From positions 1 to 64,000 of the forward strand of contig DASPTQ010000057.1 of NCBI GenBank assembly GCA_035623335.1: DNA of 64,000 bases, read 5' to 3'. Source of the DNA: JAFAGX01 sp035623335 (GTDB taxonomy: Bacteria; Acidobacteriota; Terriglobia; Terriglobales; Acidobacteriaceae). Every line of letters starts with the position of its first letter. The stretch's first letter is position 1. The notes below the pieces were generated by a model, which worked only from the letters and a program-made list of their open reading frames with translations, did not search any database and was not told the origin of the DNA. This document shows, one piece after another, positions 16,973-25,591 of this stretch. The translations under genes and the position numbers were made by a program.

Positions 16973-18763
16973 GTGGACAACAAGACTTCGAAAATTGCCG
17001 AGAGTCCAGTTTCTGAGATCTACGAAGGGCGCCATCCTTCCGATTCCGAGAAGCAGTGGGCGGAGACGACGTTAGCCTCCACCCTGGAGAAAACCCCCGA
17101 ACGCCCGATTGGCGCCCCCACCGGGATCAACATCCAAGAGAACGGGACGGCCCGCTTCACTAGCTTGTCGGGCGTTCCCGTGCGGCGCCTGTATACTCGG
17201 GCCGACCTCCCCGAAGATTGGAGTTACCAGAGCTCGCTCGGCGATCCCGGAGAGCCTCCCTACACCCGCGGCATTCACGCCACCGGCTACCGGGGCAAGC
17301 TGTTCACCATGCGCCAGTTCTCCGGTTTTGCTTCCCCGGAGGAAACCAACCGCCGCTATCAGTATCTGCTCGCCCATGGGGGTGGAGGCTTGTCGGTGGC
17401 CTTCGACCTGCCCACGCTCATGGGTTACGACTCGGATCATCCCGCCAGTGAAGGGGAAGTGGGCAAGTGCGGGGTCGCCATCGACTCCCTGGAAGATATG
17501 GAGATTCTGTTTCAGGGCATTGATCTCGAGAAGACTACGGTCTCGATGACCATCAATTCTCCGGCGTCGATCCTGTGGGCGATGTATCTGGTGGTGGTCG
17601 AGAAGCAGGGTGCCGACTGGAAGAAAGTTTCCGGGACAATCCAGAACGACATTTTGAAGGAGTACATCGCCCAGAAGGAATACATTTATCCGCCCGCGCC
17701 TTCCATGCGTCTGGTGGTGGACACCTTTGAATTCGGCTCCCAGTTCACCCCGCGTTTCAACACCATCTCCATCAGCGGCTACCATATCCGGGAGGCGGGT
17801 TCGACCGCGCTGCAGGAATTGGCCTTCACCCTGTACGACGGGGTGGAATACGTCGAATGGGCGCGACGCCGCGGTCTCGATGTCGACGAATTCGGCCCGC
17901 GGCTCAGCTTCTTCTTCAATGCCCACAACGACTTCTTCGAGGAGATTGCCAAGTACCGGGCCGCCCGCAGCCTCTGGTACCGGCTGATGAAGGACCGCTT
18001 TCATGCCCAGAACCAGCGCACCCGCCTGCTGCGATTTCACACCCAGACGGCCGGCGTCTCCCTGCCCGCACAGCAGCCCATGAATAACATTGCTAGGGTT
18101 GCGCTGCAGGCGCTGGCCGCGGTCTTGGGTGGAACGCAATCCTTGCACACCGACTCCTACGATGAAGCCTGGGCTCTGCCGACCGCAGAGGCTGCCCGCC
18201 TGGCGCTGCGTACGCAGCAGATCATCGCCTATGAATCCGGGGTTACGGAAACCATCGATCCCTTGGGGGGATCGTACTTCCTCGAACGCCTCACCCTCGA
18301 TATGGAAAACGGAGCCCGCGACTATTTCCACAAGCTCGATGCCATGGGAGGCATGGTCAAGGCCATCGAGCGCGGCTATCCCCAGAAGGAAATTGCCGAG
18401 GCGGCCTACCAGTATCAGCGCGCCGTCGAAGCCAAAGAAAAGATTATCGTGGGGGTAAACGACTTGGTGGTGGAAGAAGAGCCTCCCCGCATCCTTTACA
18501 TTGACGAAACCGTGGCCCGCCAGCAATTCGCCAAGCTGAAGGCTCTGCGGGCGCGCCGCTCAGGCGAGGAAGTGCAGCGGCGGCTGGAGGCCTTGAAAAA
18601 AGCGGCCAGCCAGGAACCCAACCCGCCCAAAAACGGCACCCTCTCTTCGGCCAATACCATGCCGTTCATCCTCGATGCGGTGCGCGCTTACGCCACGGTA
18701 GGTGAAATCTCGAACGCCCTGCGGGAGGTGTACGGAACCTATACCGAAACCAGCATCCCATGA
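16973..18763 (+). CDS. B12-dependent acyl-CoA mutase large subunit, isobutyryl-CoA mutase type
   Basis: A 596-residue catalytic subunit of the methylmalonyl-CoA mutase family: an (alpha/beta)8 barrel without the C-terminal B12-binding domain, which is encoded separately downstream. Landmarks are PPYTRGIHATGYRG (95-108), TMRQFSGF (112-119), GTIQNDILKEYIAQKEYIYP (221-240) and LRFHTQTAGVSL. Phe116 and Gln234 fall where the P. shermanii mutase has Tyr89 and Arg207; Phe/Gln at these sites marks isobutyryl-CoA mutase (IcmA), which interconverts isobutyryl- and n-butyryl-CoA. The GTG at 16973 is chosen for the GGAG before it; the open frame runs back to 16829. The last ATGA overlaps the next start. 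Confidence 0.85.
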   Translation: MDNKTSKIAESPVSEIYEGRHPSDSEKQWAETTLASTLEKTPERPIGAPTGINIQENGTARFTSLSGVPVRRLYTRADLPEDWSYQSSLGDPGEPPYTRGIHATGYRGKLFTMRQFSGFASPEETNRRYQYLLAHGGGGLSVAFDLPTLMGYDSDHPASEGEVGKCGVAIDSLEDMEILFQGIDLEKTTVSMTINSPASILWAMYLVVVEKQGADWKKVSGTIQNDILKEYIAQKEYIYPPAPSMRLVVDTFEFGSQFTPRFNTISISGYHIREAGSTALQELAFTLYDGVEYVEWARRRGLDVDEFGPRLSFFFNAHNDFFEEIAKYRAARSLWYRLMKDRFHAQNQRTRLLRFHTQTAGVSLPAQQPMNNIARVALQALAAVLGGTQSLHTDSYDEAWALPTAEAARLALRTQQIIAYESGVTETIDPLGGSYFLERLTLDMENGARDYFHKLDAMGGMVKAIERGYPQKEIAEAAYQYQRAVEAKEKIIVGVNDLVVEEEPPRILYIDETVARQQFAKLKALRARRSGEEVQRRLEALKKAASQEPNPPKNGTLSSANTMPFILDAVRAYATVGEISNALREVYGTYTETSIP

Positions 18764-19413
18764 TTTCCTCCCGGCTTGCTATCCTTCCGAAGAATTCGAA
18801 GTCCAAGTCTGCTATGCGAAACGCCGTCAGCCATTTGAAAAAAGCCGATCCCGTTCTCGCCGCCCTCATCGATCGCATTGGCCCCTGCCGCATGGAATAT
18901 GGGCCGCCGGAGTTTCATAGCCTGGCCGAGTCTATCGTCTACCAGCAATTGAACGGAAAGGCTGCCGCCACCATCTTCGAGCGACTCGCGGCCCGGGCGG
19001 GCCAACCGCTCACCCCGCAGGGAGTTTTGCGGCTGAGCGAAGGCGAGATGCGGTCCGTCGGTCTCTCCCAACAGAAGTCCTCGTATCTGCGAAATATGGC
19101 GGACCTCACGCTCAAGGGCCGGCTGGACTTCAGCAAACTCCACGATTTCTCGGATGAGGAAGTCATCGAGCATCTCACCCAAGTCAAAGGCGTCGGGGTG
19201 TGGACGGCGCAGATGTTTCTGATGTTCACTCTCCGCCGGCCCAACGTTCTCCCCACCGGAGACTTCGGGGTGAGGGCAGCCATCAAGAAGCACTACCGCA
19301 AACGTCAAATGCCGACTCCCGCCCAGATGGAAAAGATCGCCAAGTCCTGGGAACCCTACCGCACCACCGCCTGCTGGTATCTGTGGAAGAGCATGGACGT
19401 CAAGACCCTCTGA
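18760..19413 (+). CDS. DNA-3-methyladenine glycosylase II-type (HhH-GPD)
   Basis: A 217-residue base-excision repair glycosylase of the AlkA type without the N-terminal AlkA domain. The helix-hairpin-helix is QVKGVGVWTAQMF (141-153) and the catalytic aspartate is Asp168 in LPTGDFGV. SIVYQQLNGKAA (58-69) is the usual family start of the core. It would remove alkylated purines from DNA. The ATG overlaps the mutase stop as ATGA, which favours translational coupling; an internal ATG at 18814 is an alternative. A DNA repair gene between the two mutase subunits is unusual (see findings). Confidence 0.88.
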   Translation: MISSRLAILPKNSKSKSAMRNAVSHLKKADPVLAALIDRIGPCRMEYGPPEFHSLAESIVYQQLNGKAAATIFERLAARAGQPLTPQGVLRLSEGEMRSVGLSQQKSSYLRNMADLTLKGRLDFSKLHDFSDEEVIEHLTQVKGVGVWTAQMFLMFTLRRPNVLPTGDFGVRAAIKKHYRKRQMPTPAQMEKIAKSWEPYRTTACWYLWKSMDVKTL

Positions 19414-19563
19414 AGCGAAGGCGGCTCGAAACTCGGCTTCGGCCGTCTGGCGCCGAAGAATTCCGCCGTTGTCCCGTATATAATCTGGCTGGCTGTGTTC
19501 GACCGCTTCGAAGCTCGTCGGGCTGCGCTGGTCGGGAGAGTCAGCCGAGTTTGAAACACCACG

Positions 19564-19986
19564 GTGACCACGGAATCTAAAATCCGCGTCCTCGTTGCCA
19601 AGCCGGGCCTCGATGGCCACGACCGCGGCGCCAAGGTAATCGCCCGGGCTCTGCGGGACGCCGGCATGGAGGTGATCTACACCGGTCTGCGCCAGACGCC
19701 GGAAATGATCGTCAATGCCGCCCTCCAGGAAGACGTCCACGTCATTGGACTCTCGATTCTCTCCGGCGCCCACAATGCGATTGTTCCTCGGGTGATGGAC
19801 TTGTTGAAGCAAAAGCAGATGGAGGACGTCATCGTCATCGTAGGCGGAATCATCCCGGATCAGGACATCGCCAATCTCAAGCAAGCAGGAGTTGCCGCCA
19901 TTTTTCAACCCGGCACGGCTATGGACGAGATCGTACAGTTCATCCGCAGCCAGGGAAGATCTCGCGAGGTGCCGACTAGCGGTTGA
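19564..19986 (+). CDS. Cobalamin-binding small subunit of acyl-CoA mutase
   Basis: A 140-residue B12-binding Rossmann-like domain. The lower-axial-ligand motif DxHxxG is DGHDRG (17-22); SILSG and VGGIIPDQD are the two further cobalamin contacts (SxL and GG). It is the separately encoded partner of the large subunit at 16973, in the two-gene arrangement known from IcmA/IcmB and from some methylmalonyl-CoA mutases. The start is a GTG with no visible ribosome site, so leaderless or coupled translation is possible. A gap of 150 bases separates it from the glycosylase gene. Confidence 0.9.
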   Translation: MTTESKIRVLVAKPGLDGHDRGAKVIARALRDAGMEVIYTGLRQTPEMIVNAALQEDVHVIGLSILSGAHNAIVPRVMDLLKQKQMEDVIVIVGGIIPDQDIANLKQAGVAAIFQPGTAMDEIVQFIRSQGRSREVPTSG

Positions 19987-20077
19987 AGTCGTGCTCTCGG
20001 GCGGGCGCGGATGGGGTGGAATCCAGTGGTTTGCGTGCCCCGCCTGGTATAGCGTAGGAAATTCAGGTCCTTCCGGC

Positions 20078-21778
20078 ATGGCCGATCGTACCGAAACTAG
20101 CTCGCCCTCTGTTGCGACCGTGCTCGAGACCCGCGTCGATGCCACCTCTCCCCGCTTTGAGGCCAATATGCGCTTTCTGGCAGACCTGGTCTCGGAGATT
20201 CGCAACCAAGAAGAAAAAATCCGCGAGGGCGGCGGGCCGAAAGCCGTGGAGAGCCAGCACAACAAGGGCCGCCTGACAGCCAGGGAGCGCATCCAGCTGC
20301 TGCTCGATCCGGGTAGCTTTTTTGAAGTCGGTAGCTATGCGGCCTTTGGCATGTATCAGGAATGGGGAGGTGCGCCGGGAGCCGGCGTCATTACCGGGCT
20401 GGGGCGCATCCATACCCGGCTGGTGATGATCATCGCCAACGACGCCACGGTAAAGGCCGGCGCTTTCTTCCCCATGACCTCGAAGAAGGTGATTCGAGCC
20501 CAGACCATTGCCATGGAGAACCGGGTTCCGACCATCTATCTGGTCGACTCCGCCGGCGTGTTTCTCCCTTTACAGGAAGATGTATTCCCCGATACCGACG
20601 ACTTCGGCCGGGTGTTTCGCAACAACGCCATCATGTCCGCCATGGGCATTCCCCAGATCGCAGCCATCATGGGCATGTGTGTCGCTGGCGGAGGCTATCT
20701 CCCCGTCATGTGCGACCACGTGCTCATGACCGACGGCAGCGGACTTTTCCTCGCCGGTCCGGCGCTGGTGCAGGCGGCAATCGGGCAGAAGGTCTCGGCT
20801 GAGCAACTGGGCGGGGCCGCCATGCACTCCGCCATCAGTGGCACGGTCGACTTTCGCGAACCCAAGGACGAAGCCTGTTTGACACGCATTCGCAGCATTG
20901 TCGAGAAGTGGGGGTATCGCCGGCAATCGCCTTGGGACCGCAAGAAACCCCAGGATCCGGCGCTGGCTGCCGAGGAGATCTACGGCATTTACGATTCCTC
21001 CCCGGCCCGTCCCTACGACATGAAAGAAATCCTGGCGCGCATTGTGGACGGCAGCCGCTTCGATGAATACAAGGCTGAGTACGGGAAGACCTTGCTCTGT
21101 GGCTACGCGCGTATCGGAGGCTTTGCCGTCGGCATCGTCGCCAACCAGAAACTGCATGCGCAAGCGATCGACCATGAAGGCCACAAACGAATGGAGTTCG
21201 GGGGCGTCATTTACACCGAGTCCGCGGAGAAGGCCGCCCGCTTCATCATGGACTGCAATCAAAACCTGATTCCGCTGGTTTTCTTTCATGATGTGAACGG
21301 GTTCATGGTGGGGCGCGAGGCGGAGTGGACCGGCATTATCAAGGCCGGCGCCAAGATGGTCAATGCCGTGGCCAATTCCGTCGTGCCCAAAATTACCGTG
21401 ATCATCGGCGGCTCCTTCGGCGCCGGTCATTATGCTATGTGCGGCAAAGCCTACGATCCGCGATTTGTGTTTGCCTGGCCGACCGCTCGCTACGCAGTCA
21501 TGAGCGGAGAGTCGGCGGCAGGAACCCTGCTCGAGATCAAGATCAAGCAGCTGGAGCGCGACGGCAAGCAGCTCAGCGAGGAAGAAAAGCGAGAACTGTA
21601 CGAGTCGGTGCGGCAGACCTACGAGGAGCAAACCGACCCTCGTTATGGGGCGGCGCGATTGTGGATTGACAAGATCATCGACCCCATGGAAACTCGCGAG
21701 GCGATCACCCAGGCGCTGGAAGCGGCCGCCTTAAATCCCGAGGTCGCCGAATTCAAAGTGGGAGTGCTGCAGACTTGA
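20078..21778 (+). CDS. Acyl-CoA carboxylase carboxyltransferase (methylcrotonyl-CoA carboxylase beta-like)
   Basis: A 567-residue carboxyltransferase with paired crotonase-fold domains. It moves CO2 from carboxybiotin to an acyl-CoA. NKGRLTARERIQLLLDPGSF (N-terminus) and VPKITVIIGGSFGAGHYAM (C-terminal oxyanion region) identify the family. The segment SGLFLAGPALVQAAIGQKVS resembles methylcrotonyl- rather than propionyl-CoA carboxylase, where GPDVVK is usual. Neighbouring HMG-CoA lyase and hydratase genes agree with a leucine pathway role. The biotin carboxylase/carrier subunit is not in the window. The ATG at 20078 was chosen because the open frame upstream (from 19892) overlaps the small subunit and has no family sequence. 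Confidence 0.88.
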   Translation: MADRTETSSPSVATVLETRVDATSPRFEANMRFLADLVSEIRNQEEKIREGGGPKAVESQHNKGRLTARERIQLLLDPGSFFEVGSYAAFGMYQEWGGAPGAGVITGLGRIHTRLVMIIANDATVKAGAFFPMTSKKVIRAQTIAMENRVPTIYLVDSAGVFLPLQEDVFPDTDDFGRVFRNNAIMSAMGIPQIAAIMGMCVAGGGYLPVMCDHVLMTDGSGLFLAGPALVQAAIGQKVSAEQLGGAAMHSAISGTVDFREPKDEACLTRIRSIVEKWGYRRQSPWDRKKPQDPALAAEEIYGIYDSSPARPYDMKEILARIVDGSRFDEYKAEYGKTLLCGYARIGGFAVGIVANQKLHAQAIDHEGHKRMEFGGVIYTESAEKAARFIMDCNQNLIPLVFFHDVNGFMVGREAEWTGIIKAGAKMVNAVANSVVPKITVIIGGSFGAGHYAMCGKAYDPRFVFAWPTARYAVMSGESAAGTLLEIKIKQLERDGKQLSEEEKRELYESVRQTYEEQTDPRYGAARLWIDKIIDPMETREAITQALEAAALNPEVAEFKVGVLQT

Positions 21779-21821
21779 ACGCCTGGATCATCCAAGGAGT
21801 AGATTCTGGGCTGGTTTTCGG

Positions 21822-22700
21822 ATGCCTGAGACCGTCAAATTGATCGAATGCCCGCGCGATGCCTGGCAGGGACTGAAAGGACAGATCCCCGCCCATCTCA
21901 AAGTCGACTATTTGCAGGCCTTAATCAGCGCGGGGTTTAAACACATCGACGCGGTTTCCTTTGTTTCCCCCAAGGCCGTGCCGCAGATGGCCGACTCCGA
22001 AGAGGTCTTGAAGGAACTCGATCCGCCCGACGATGTCGAGATCATCGGCATCGTGGTCAACGACAAAGGAGCGGAGCGAGCGGTTCAGAGCAACGCCGTC
22101 CGCACCCTGGGATTTCCCTATTCGGTTTCCCCAACGTTCCTCCGCAACAACCAGCACCAGACCCTCGAAGAGGCGATCGACGAGCTGGAGAAGATTAAGG
22201 TCAGGGCGAGGGACGCGGACCTCGATTTGGTCGTGTATATTTCGATGGCCTTCGGCAATCCTTACGGGGACGAGTGGAGTGTTCAAGAGGTAGTCGATGC
22301 CATCGACGTTCTGGAATCCTGCGATATTCACACGATCTCCCTCGCCGACACCGTCGGCGTTGCCGGTCCAGACAAGATTCATGACCTGGTGGCCGCCGTG
22401 CTGGCCAAGTACGACTATCTGGAAATCGGGGTACACCTGCATGGCCGCCCCGAGGAGGCAGCCGCGAAGATCGGCGCCGCCTATGAGGCCGGCTGTCATC
22501 GATTCGATTCCGTGATCGGAGGGTTGGGGGGCTGCCCGTTTGCCCAGGACGCTCTGGTCGGCAACATTGCGACCGAGACCGTGCTTCAAACCTTGCAGAG
22601 CCGAGGCGCCGTCTTGCCCCCGCTCAAGCCGCTCGAGGTTTTGCTGCGAGCTACGGCCGAGATCGGGGTGCGATACGCGAGCTCGCACGCGGCAGATTGA
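21822..22700 (+). CDS. Hydroxymethylglutaryl-CoA lyase
   Basis: A 292-residue DRE-TIM lyase that would split HMG-CoA into acetoacetate and acetyl-CoA, the last step of leucine breakdown. Residues known to matter in the family are present: Arg12-Asp13 in ECPRDAWQG, His205 and His207 in GVHLHGR (metal), Cys238 in GLGGCPFAQD and Asn248 in GNIATE. The usual HCHDTYGQ stretch is replaced by HLHGRPEE, a notable change beside the metal site. The ATG has no close ribosome site, although AGGAG occurs 25 bases upstream. It sits 43 bases after the carboxyltransferase gene and 15 before the hydratase. Confidence 0.87.
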   Translation: MPETVKLIECPRDAWQGLKGQIPAHLKVDYLQALISAGFKHIDAVSFVSPKAVPQMADSEEVLKELDPPDDVEIIGIVVNDKGAERAVQSNAVRTLGFPYSVSPTFLRNNQHQTLEEAIDELEKIKVRARDADLDLVVYISMAFGNPYGDEWSVQEVVDAIDVLESCDIHTISLADTVGVAGPDKIHDLVAAVLAKYDYLEIGVHLHGRPEEAAAKIGAAYEAGCHRFDSVIGGLGGCPFAQDALVGNIATETVLQTLQSRGAVLPPLKPLEVLLRATAEIGVRYASSHAAD

Positions 22701-22715
22701 ATTCGCCACAGCCAA

Positions 22716-23498
22716 ATGAACTATAAAACCATCGAGGTCACGAGCGCGTCCGGGGTCGCCAGCCTCACCCTGAATCGACCGGAAAAGCGCAATGCCATCA
22801 GCTACGAGCTCATCGAGGAGTTGCTGGCGGCCCTGGCCGAAGTGGCGGCCTCGCCGGCGTTGGTTCTAATTTTGACCGGCCGCGGGAAAGCCTTCTGCTC
22901 GGGCATGGATCTTGAGAATCTCAAAGCGCTCGTGGGACGATCCGCCGAAGAAAATCAGAGGGACTCCGAGACCATGGCCCGCCTTTTCCGTTCCCTGGCC
23001 GAGTTTCCCAAGCCGACGATCGCGGCGGTGAACGGAGCGGCTTTGGCGGGGGGCTGCGGCCTGGCAACGCTGTGTGATTTTACCCTGGCCGTGCCGGAGG
23101 CCAAATTCGGCTACACCGAAGTTCGCATCGGTTTTGTTCCGGCCATCGTTTCCACGTTTCTGCTGCGGCAGATTGGCGAAAAATCGGCGCGGGAGTTGCT
23201 GCTCACCGGCCGAATCATCAGCGCCGAAGAGGCCCATCGCTTGGGCTTGGTCAACGAGATTGTCGCGCCCGAGAAGCTGCTCGGGCGGGCTCACGAATTA
23301 GCCGACCAGTTGCTCGAGAATAGCCCGCAGTCGATCGCGGCCACCAAGCGCCTTCTGGCGGAATATGTTCGCGAAGAACGCGACCGGCAGATCCGATCCG
23401 CGGTGCGGGAAAATGCTCGGATTCGGGAGACCCAGGACTTTCGCGAGGGGGTCACCGCCTTCCTCGAAAAGCGCAAACCGCGCTGGAGCGGCCAGTGA
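22716..23498 (+). CDS. Enoyl-CoA hydratase/isomerase (methylglutaconyl-CoA hydratase candidate)
   Basis: A 260-residue crotonase-fold protein. LTGRGKAFCSGMDLENL (about 52-68) gives the first oxyanion-hole peptide, and VNGAALAGGCGLATLCDFTL (about 106-125) the second. Catalytic acidic residues of hydratases are expected near EVRIGFVPA; Glu is present in YTEVRIGF. Together with the carboxyltransferase and HMG-CoA lyase beside it, it most likely hydrates 3-methylglutaconyl-CoA, but crotonase family members cannot be told apart by sequence alone. Its last bases, GTGA, overlap the start of the next gene. Confidence 0.88.
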   Translation: MNYKTIEVTSASGVASLTLNRPEKRNAISYELIEELLAALAEVAASPALVLILTGRGKAFCSGMDLENLKALVGRSAEENQRDSETMARLFRSLAEFPKPTIAAVNGAALAGGCGLATLCDFTLAVPEAKFGYTEVRIGFVPAIVSTFLLRQIGEKSARELLLTGRIISAEEAHRLGLVNEIVAPEKLLGRAHELADQLLENSPQSIAATKRLLAEYVREERDRQIRSAVRENARIRETQDFREGVTAFLEKRKPRWSGQ

Positions 23499-23929
23499 GC
23501 GAACCAACTCACCCTCCGGTGGTTAGCGAGAGCCGTTTGCGGGTGCGCTACGCGGAGACCGATCAAATGGGCTTCGTCTATCACGCCAATCATTTTGTAT
23601 GGTTCGAAGTGGGCCGGGTGGAGTTCTTGCGGCAGCTGGGATTCTCCTACCGCGAGATGGAGCAGCAGGATCATTGTCATCTCGCCGTGGTCGAGGCGTG
23701 CTGCCGCTACCGGGCTCCCGCCGTCTACGATGAGGAAATTATCGTGCGAACCCGCATTAAGAACATTCGCCAGTCGGTAATACACTTCGGCTACCAATTG
23801 CTGCGGGCCGCGAATCAAGAGCTGATCGCGGAAGGCGAGACAACTCATTTTGCGCTGAATAAGGAGAAAAAGATCACAACCTTTCCCGAGAAGTACCGGA
23901 AAGCACTGCGTCAAGCCATGGGAAAATGA
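23495..23929 (+). CDS. Acyl-CoA thioesterase, YbgC/FadM hot-dog family
   Basis: A 144-residue hot-dog-fold thioesterase. The signature RYAETDQMGFVYHANHFVWF (about 16-35) carries the family's catalytic Asp and the His-Ala-Asn segment. The GTG start overlaps the hydratase stop by 4 bases, and the gene's own stop overlaps the ammonia-lyase start by 4 bases, so all three are translationally linked. It may release CoA from intermediates that accumulate in the pathway. The acyl substrate is not predictable. Confidence 0.87.
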   Translation: MSEPTHPPVVSESRLRVRYAETDQMGFVYHANHFVWFEVGRVEFLRQLGFSYREMEQQDHCHLAVVEACCRYRAPAVYDEEIIVRTRIKNIRQSVIHFGYQLLRAANQELIAEGETTHFALNKEKKITTFPEKYRKALRQAMGK

Positions 23930-25545
23930 GGGATCGGGGGCGGTTGCCGCCAGCGGGCACTTTTCCCGAACGAGAACTGGAACCTAGATTGCAAGCGCTG
24001 CACATCAACGGTAACGACCTCACCCCGGAGGCGGTCGAAGAAGTCGCCATCCGCCACCGGGCAGTGCTGCTCGCTCCCGACGCGCGCCTCGGAGTCGAGC
24101 GTGCGCGGCGGGTGGTGGATTCGCTGGTGGCAAGCAACCAAGTTTCCTACGCGATCACCACGGGAGTCGGCCAGCTGGCCGATGTCCGCATTTCTGGGGA
24201 CCAGATCCGCGATCTGCAGGTGAACCTGGTGCGTTCTCACGCCGTCGGAGTGGGTGAGCCGCTGCCGGTCAGCGAGGTCCGAGCCATGATGCTCTTGCGG
24301 GCCCATTCGCTGGCCAAAGGGTATTCCGGGGTGCGAACCGCGGTGATCGACCGGCTTTGTGAAATGCTCAATCGTGGGGTTACACCGCTCGTCCCGTCCC
24401 AAGGCAGCGTGGGGGCAAGCGGCGACCTGGCCCCACTGGCCCACCTGGCCTTGGCGCTGATCGGAGAAGGCGAGTGCCTGGAGGAGGGAGGCACGCGGGT
24501 GTCGGCGGCCGAGGCCCTGCGCCGGGCGGACGTCAAGCCGCTTGTGCTCGAAGCCAAAGAGGCGGTCTCGCTCATCAACGGCACCCAAGGCATGCTGGCC
24601 GTCGGAGTCCTCGCCCTGCTCGGAGCCGAAACTCTGGTCGACTCGGCGGACGTCATCGGCGGCCTCACGCTCGACGCTCTCCGCGGCACCGACGTCGCCT
24701 TCGATGAGCGCATTCACCGGGTCCGGCCCTATCCCGGTCAACTGCGAACCGCCGCCAATCTGCGCAAAATGCTCGAAGGCAGCGCCATTCGTGAATCCCA
24801 TCGCGGTTGCAGCCGGGTGCAGGACGCGTATTCCTTGCGCTGTATGCCGCAGGTGCATGGGGCCGTGCGAGACACGCTCGCCCATTGCCGTGAAGTCTCG
24901 GAAACCGAGATCAATTCGGCGGTCGATAATCCTCTGGTGTTTGTCCGCACGGCGCAGGCCACGGGCGGTCTAGGCTCCCCCGAACTGGCGGAAGGCGACA
25001 TTCTCTCCGGTGGCAACTTTCACGGGGAACCGATGGCCATGGTTCTGGATTTCTTGGGCATCGCGCTCAGCGCGCTGGCGGGAATTTCCGAGCGCCGACT
25101 GGAGCGGCTGGTCAATCCCTCGCTCAATGAAGGGTTACCTCCGTTCCTGGCGGCCAGCGCCGGGCTGAACTCTGGTTTCATGATGCCTCAGGTTACGGCG
25201 GCGGCGCTGGTCGGTGAAAACAAAGTGCTGGCGCATCCCGCCTCCGTCGACTCGATCACGACCTCAGGCAATAAGGAAGACTACGTGTCCATGGGGATGA
25301 CCGCTGCCTTGAAACTGAAGCGAATTGTCGGCAATACGCGCAATGTTCTGGCCATCGAAGCCATGGCGGCGGCGCAGGCCCTCGACTTTCTTGCCCCCCT
25401 CAAGCCGGGCAAGCGCGGCCAGGCAGCCTATTCCGCCATCCGCTCGGTGTGCCCCACGATGGACAAGGACCGCGTGATGTACGGAGATTTCGCGCGGATC
25501 GCGCAATTGATCGCCGGTGGCAAGCTGGCCGAGGTTTTAGGCTAG
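23926..25545 (+). CDS. hutH: Histidine ammonia-lyase
   Basis: A 539-residue aromatic amino acid lyase. Ala164-Ser165-Gly166 in SVGASGDLAPLAHL form the MIO cofactor, and Tyr75 lies in SYAITTG. The selectivity pair Ser104-His105 in VRSHAVGVG matches histidine lyases rather than tyrosine (HL) or phenylalanine (FL) lyases. It would convert histidine to urocanate and ammonia. The N-terminus is slightly longer than usual, with an extra basic segment (MRDRGRLPPAG). No hutU, hutI or hutG gene follows; its place at the end of an acyl-CoA operon, coupled by ATGA, is unusual. Confidence 0.92.
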   Translation: MRDRGRLPPAGTFPERELEPRLQALHINGNDLTPEAVEEVAIRHRAVLLAPDARLGVERARRVVDSLVASNQVSYAITTGVGQLADVRISGDQIRDLQVNLVRSHAVGVGEPLPVSEVRAMMLLRAHSLAKGYSGVRTAVIDRLCEMLNRGVTPLVPSQGSVGASGDLAPLAHLALALIGEGECLEEGGTRVSAAEALRRADVKPLVLEAKEAVSLINGTQGMLAVGVLALLGAETLVDSADVIGGLTLDALRGTDVAFDERIHRVRPYPGQLRTAANLRKMLEGSAIRESHRGCSRVQDAYSLRCMPQVHGAVRDTLAHCREVSETEINSAVDNPLVFVRTAQATGGLGSPELAEGDILSGGNFHGEPMAMVLDFLGIALSALAGISERRLERLVNPSLNEGLPPFLAASAGLNSGFMMPQVTAAALVGENKVLAHPASVDSITTSGNKEDYVSMGMTAALKLKRIVGNTRNVLAIEAMAAAQALDFLAPLKPGKRGQAAYSAIRSVCPTMDKDRVMYGDFARIAQLIAGGKLAEVLG

Positions 25546-25591
25546 CCGCCGAGAACAGCCTCGGGAGTCTTCCCCTCACTCGGCTCCCGGC

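Noticed and set aside
16973..18763. Plain methylmalonyl-CoA mutase as the label for the large subunit
   Set aside because: The two specificity positions are Phe and Gln, not Tyr and Arg, so the isobutyryl-CoA type fits better.
17072..20292. Long - strand frames across the mutase, glycosylase and B12 genes
   Set aside because: They oppose well-supported genes and contain no recognisable motifs.
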